Shown: positions 5,697 through 6,335 of the stretch, piece by piece
Layout of the letters: each line of letters starts with the position of its first letter
How positions within the stretch are numbered: the stretch's first letter is position 1
Assembly: GCA_902493155.1 (NCBI GenBank)
Contig: CABUOE010000133.1
Span: forward strand, 1 to 6,335
From: an uncultured Eubacteriales bacterium
GTDB lineage: Bacteria > Bacillota > Clostridia > Oscillospirales > Ruminococcaceae
Direction: 5' to 3'
Length of the DNA stretch: 6,335 nt
Program-made: the position numbers and the translations under genes
Notes under the pieces: generated by a model
The model's database searches: none
What the model saw: the letters and a program-made list of their open reading frames with translations, nothing else
What the model was told of the DNA's origin: nothing

Positions 5697-6335
5697 TCAG
5701 TCGATGAAGTTGTCGATATTGGATGAATCAACGATGAAGCAGCCGGTATCAATAAAATAGGGAGCCGGCCATATACCCATTGCGTCCGTATAGCCCATGG
5801 CTTCCGAGGCGTTGTTCACACTGTAGAGGACTTGTACACCGTAATAACTCATAAGCTGCGTATTCTGGGCCAATGTTGCATCAATGACTCCATCCTTTAT
5901 TAAGCTCAGGGTTTCTTGATCTGTGTCCATAGAAATGATTTTCACCTGGCCCTCCATGCCGGCCTCCCTCAAGGCAGTTGCCGCGCCAATGCCGCCGGTA
6001 GAATCGATGCACACAAATGCATCCAAGTCGGGATTGGCCTGAAGAATAGCTGCAGCCGCCTGAGCAGCGATTTCGTAATCAGCTTTTGTGTTGCCACGGG
6101 CAACTACTTCAACGCCGGGGTAACGTGCGAAAACTGCCTCATAGGCCGCTGAACGCCTAATGCCTGTTTCAGTGTCAGGTATATACAGCTCGGCTATCTT
6201 ACCCTCGCCGTTCAAAATATCCATCAAATATTCGCCGCCCATCTCCGCAAGTGCTTCGTCACCCGTGCCGGCATAGCTGATGCGGTCATTATCGGCATAA
6301 TCGATATCACATAGACAACGGGAATACCCGCCTCC
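5697..6335 (-). CDS. Sugar ABC transporter substrate-binding protein (periplasmic-binding type 1), 3' part, probable frameshift
   Basis: This is the C-terminal two thirds or so of an extracytoplasmic sugar receptor of the ribose/galactose-binding (Peripla_BP_4) family; the start lies beyond the right edge. Visible family marks are the lobe-crossing strand ISYAGTGDEA, then GGEYLMDIL, the hinge-type segment IPDTETGIRRSAAYEAVF, the DAFVCIDSTGGIGAATAL helix region, the IISMDTD strand followed by IKDGVIDATLAQNTQLMSYYG (the usual 'G.i.atv.Q' element), and a normal C-terminal end (TGCFIVDSSNIDNFID). The ATG at 6242 is an internal Met, since the reading frame stays open and homologous upstream of it. 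At about 6308-6310 the family-like reading switches frame: EAGIPVVYV lies in one frame and DIDYADNDRISY in the next, so one base seems to be missing. It precedes the ATPase and permease genes and must be their receptor. The ligand cannot be named. Confidence 0.88.
   Translation of the reverse strand, partial: GGGYSRCLCDIDYADNDRISYAGTGDEALAEMGGEYLMDILNGEGKIAELYIPDTETGIRRSAAYEAVFARYPGVEVVARGNTKADYEIAAQAAAAILQANPDLDAFVCIDSTGGIGAATALREAGMEGQVKIISMDTDQETLSLIKDGVIDATLAQNTQLMSYYGVQVLYSVNNASEAMGYTDAMGIWPAPYFIDTGCFIVDSSNIDNFID
6305..6312 (-). other. Probable single-base frameshift in the receptor gene
   Basis: On the minus strand, from the right edge to about 6309, the second frame reads EAGIPVVYV, which matches the 'aGIPVV..D' strand of sugar-binding proteins. 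The frame that carries the rest of the protein would read GGGYSRCLC over the same bases, which is not family-like. From 6308 onward the second frame turns into implausible ISIMPIMTA, while the main frame gives DIDYADNDRISYAGTG. Restoring one base in the TATGTGATATC stretch (for example TATGTGGATATC) joins the two halves as VVYVDIDYADND. It may be a real mutation or an assembly error. Confidence 0.72.

Noticed and set aside
5697..6242. Receptor gene starting at the ATG at 6242
   Set aside because: The frame stays open upstream and carries family sequence (ISYAGTGDEALAE before the Met); no ribosome binding site precedes 6242, and the protein would lack its first domain.

Overview
All recognisable genes in this window lie on the minus strand and read from the right edge to the left. 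They form one sugar uptake and catabolism operon. In transcription order they are: the 3' part of a periplasmic-binding-protein type 1 sugar receptor, a double-domain sugar ABC ATPase (RbsA/MglA type), a ribose-type permease (RbsC type), a short-chain dehydrogenase/reductase, a DUF4432 galactose-mutarotase-like protein, and an HpcH/HpaI-family aldolase. There are no rRNA or tRNA genes, CRISPR arrays, insertion sequences or integrases.

Organism: strong GGAGG-type ribosome binding sites ahead of almost every gene, roughly balanced base composition and the protein style (RbsABC-type transporter with a complete carbohydrate enzyme set) suggest a Bacillota/Clostridia-like bacterium, perhaps from gut or soil. 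This is an inference; no taxonomic marker is present.

Layout: receptor fragment (right edge to 5697); a 162-nt spacer with a strong 35-nt stem-loop and a plausible promoter; ATPase (5534-4005) overlapping the permease (4005-2998) by one base; a 75-nt spacer with a plausible promoter; dehydrogenase (2922-2173, GTG start); a 15-nt gap; DUF4432 protein (2157-1078); an unusually long 263-nt spacer with a perfect 6-bp hairpin closed by a GCAA loop; aldolase (814-17).

How the genes fit together (inference): the transporter imports a monosaccharide or sugar acid, the mutarotase-like protein handles its anomers or ring form, the NAD-type dehydrogenase oxidises it, and the aldolase splits a 2-keto-3-deoxy acid to pyruvate plus an aldehyde. 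This resembles a non-phosphorylative Entner-Doudoroff route. A lactonase and a dehydratase would be needed and are not in the window, nor is a regulator or kinase. The substrate cannot be read from the sequence.

The most concrete anomaly is a probable one-base frameshift in the receptor gene near 6308-6310. Otherwise the region looks like a fairly ordinary accessory carbohydrate operon, and I see no clear evidence of a wholly new kind of system.
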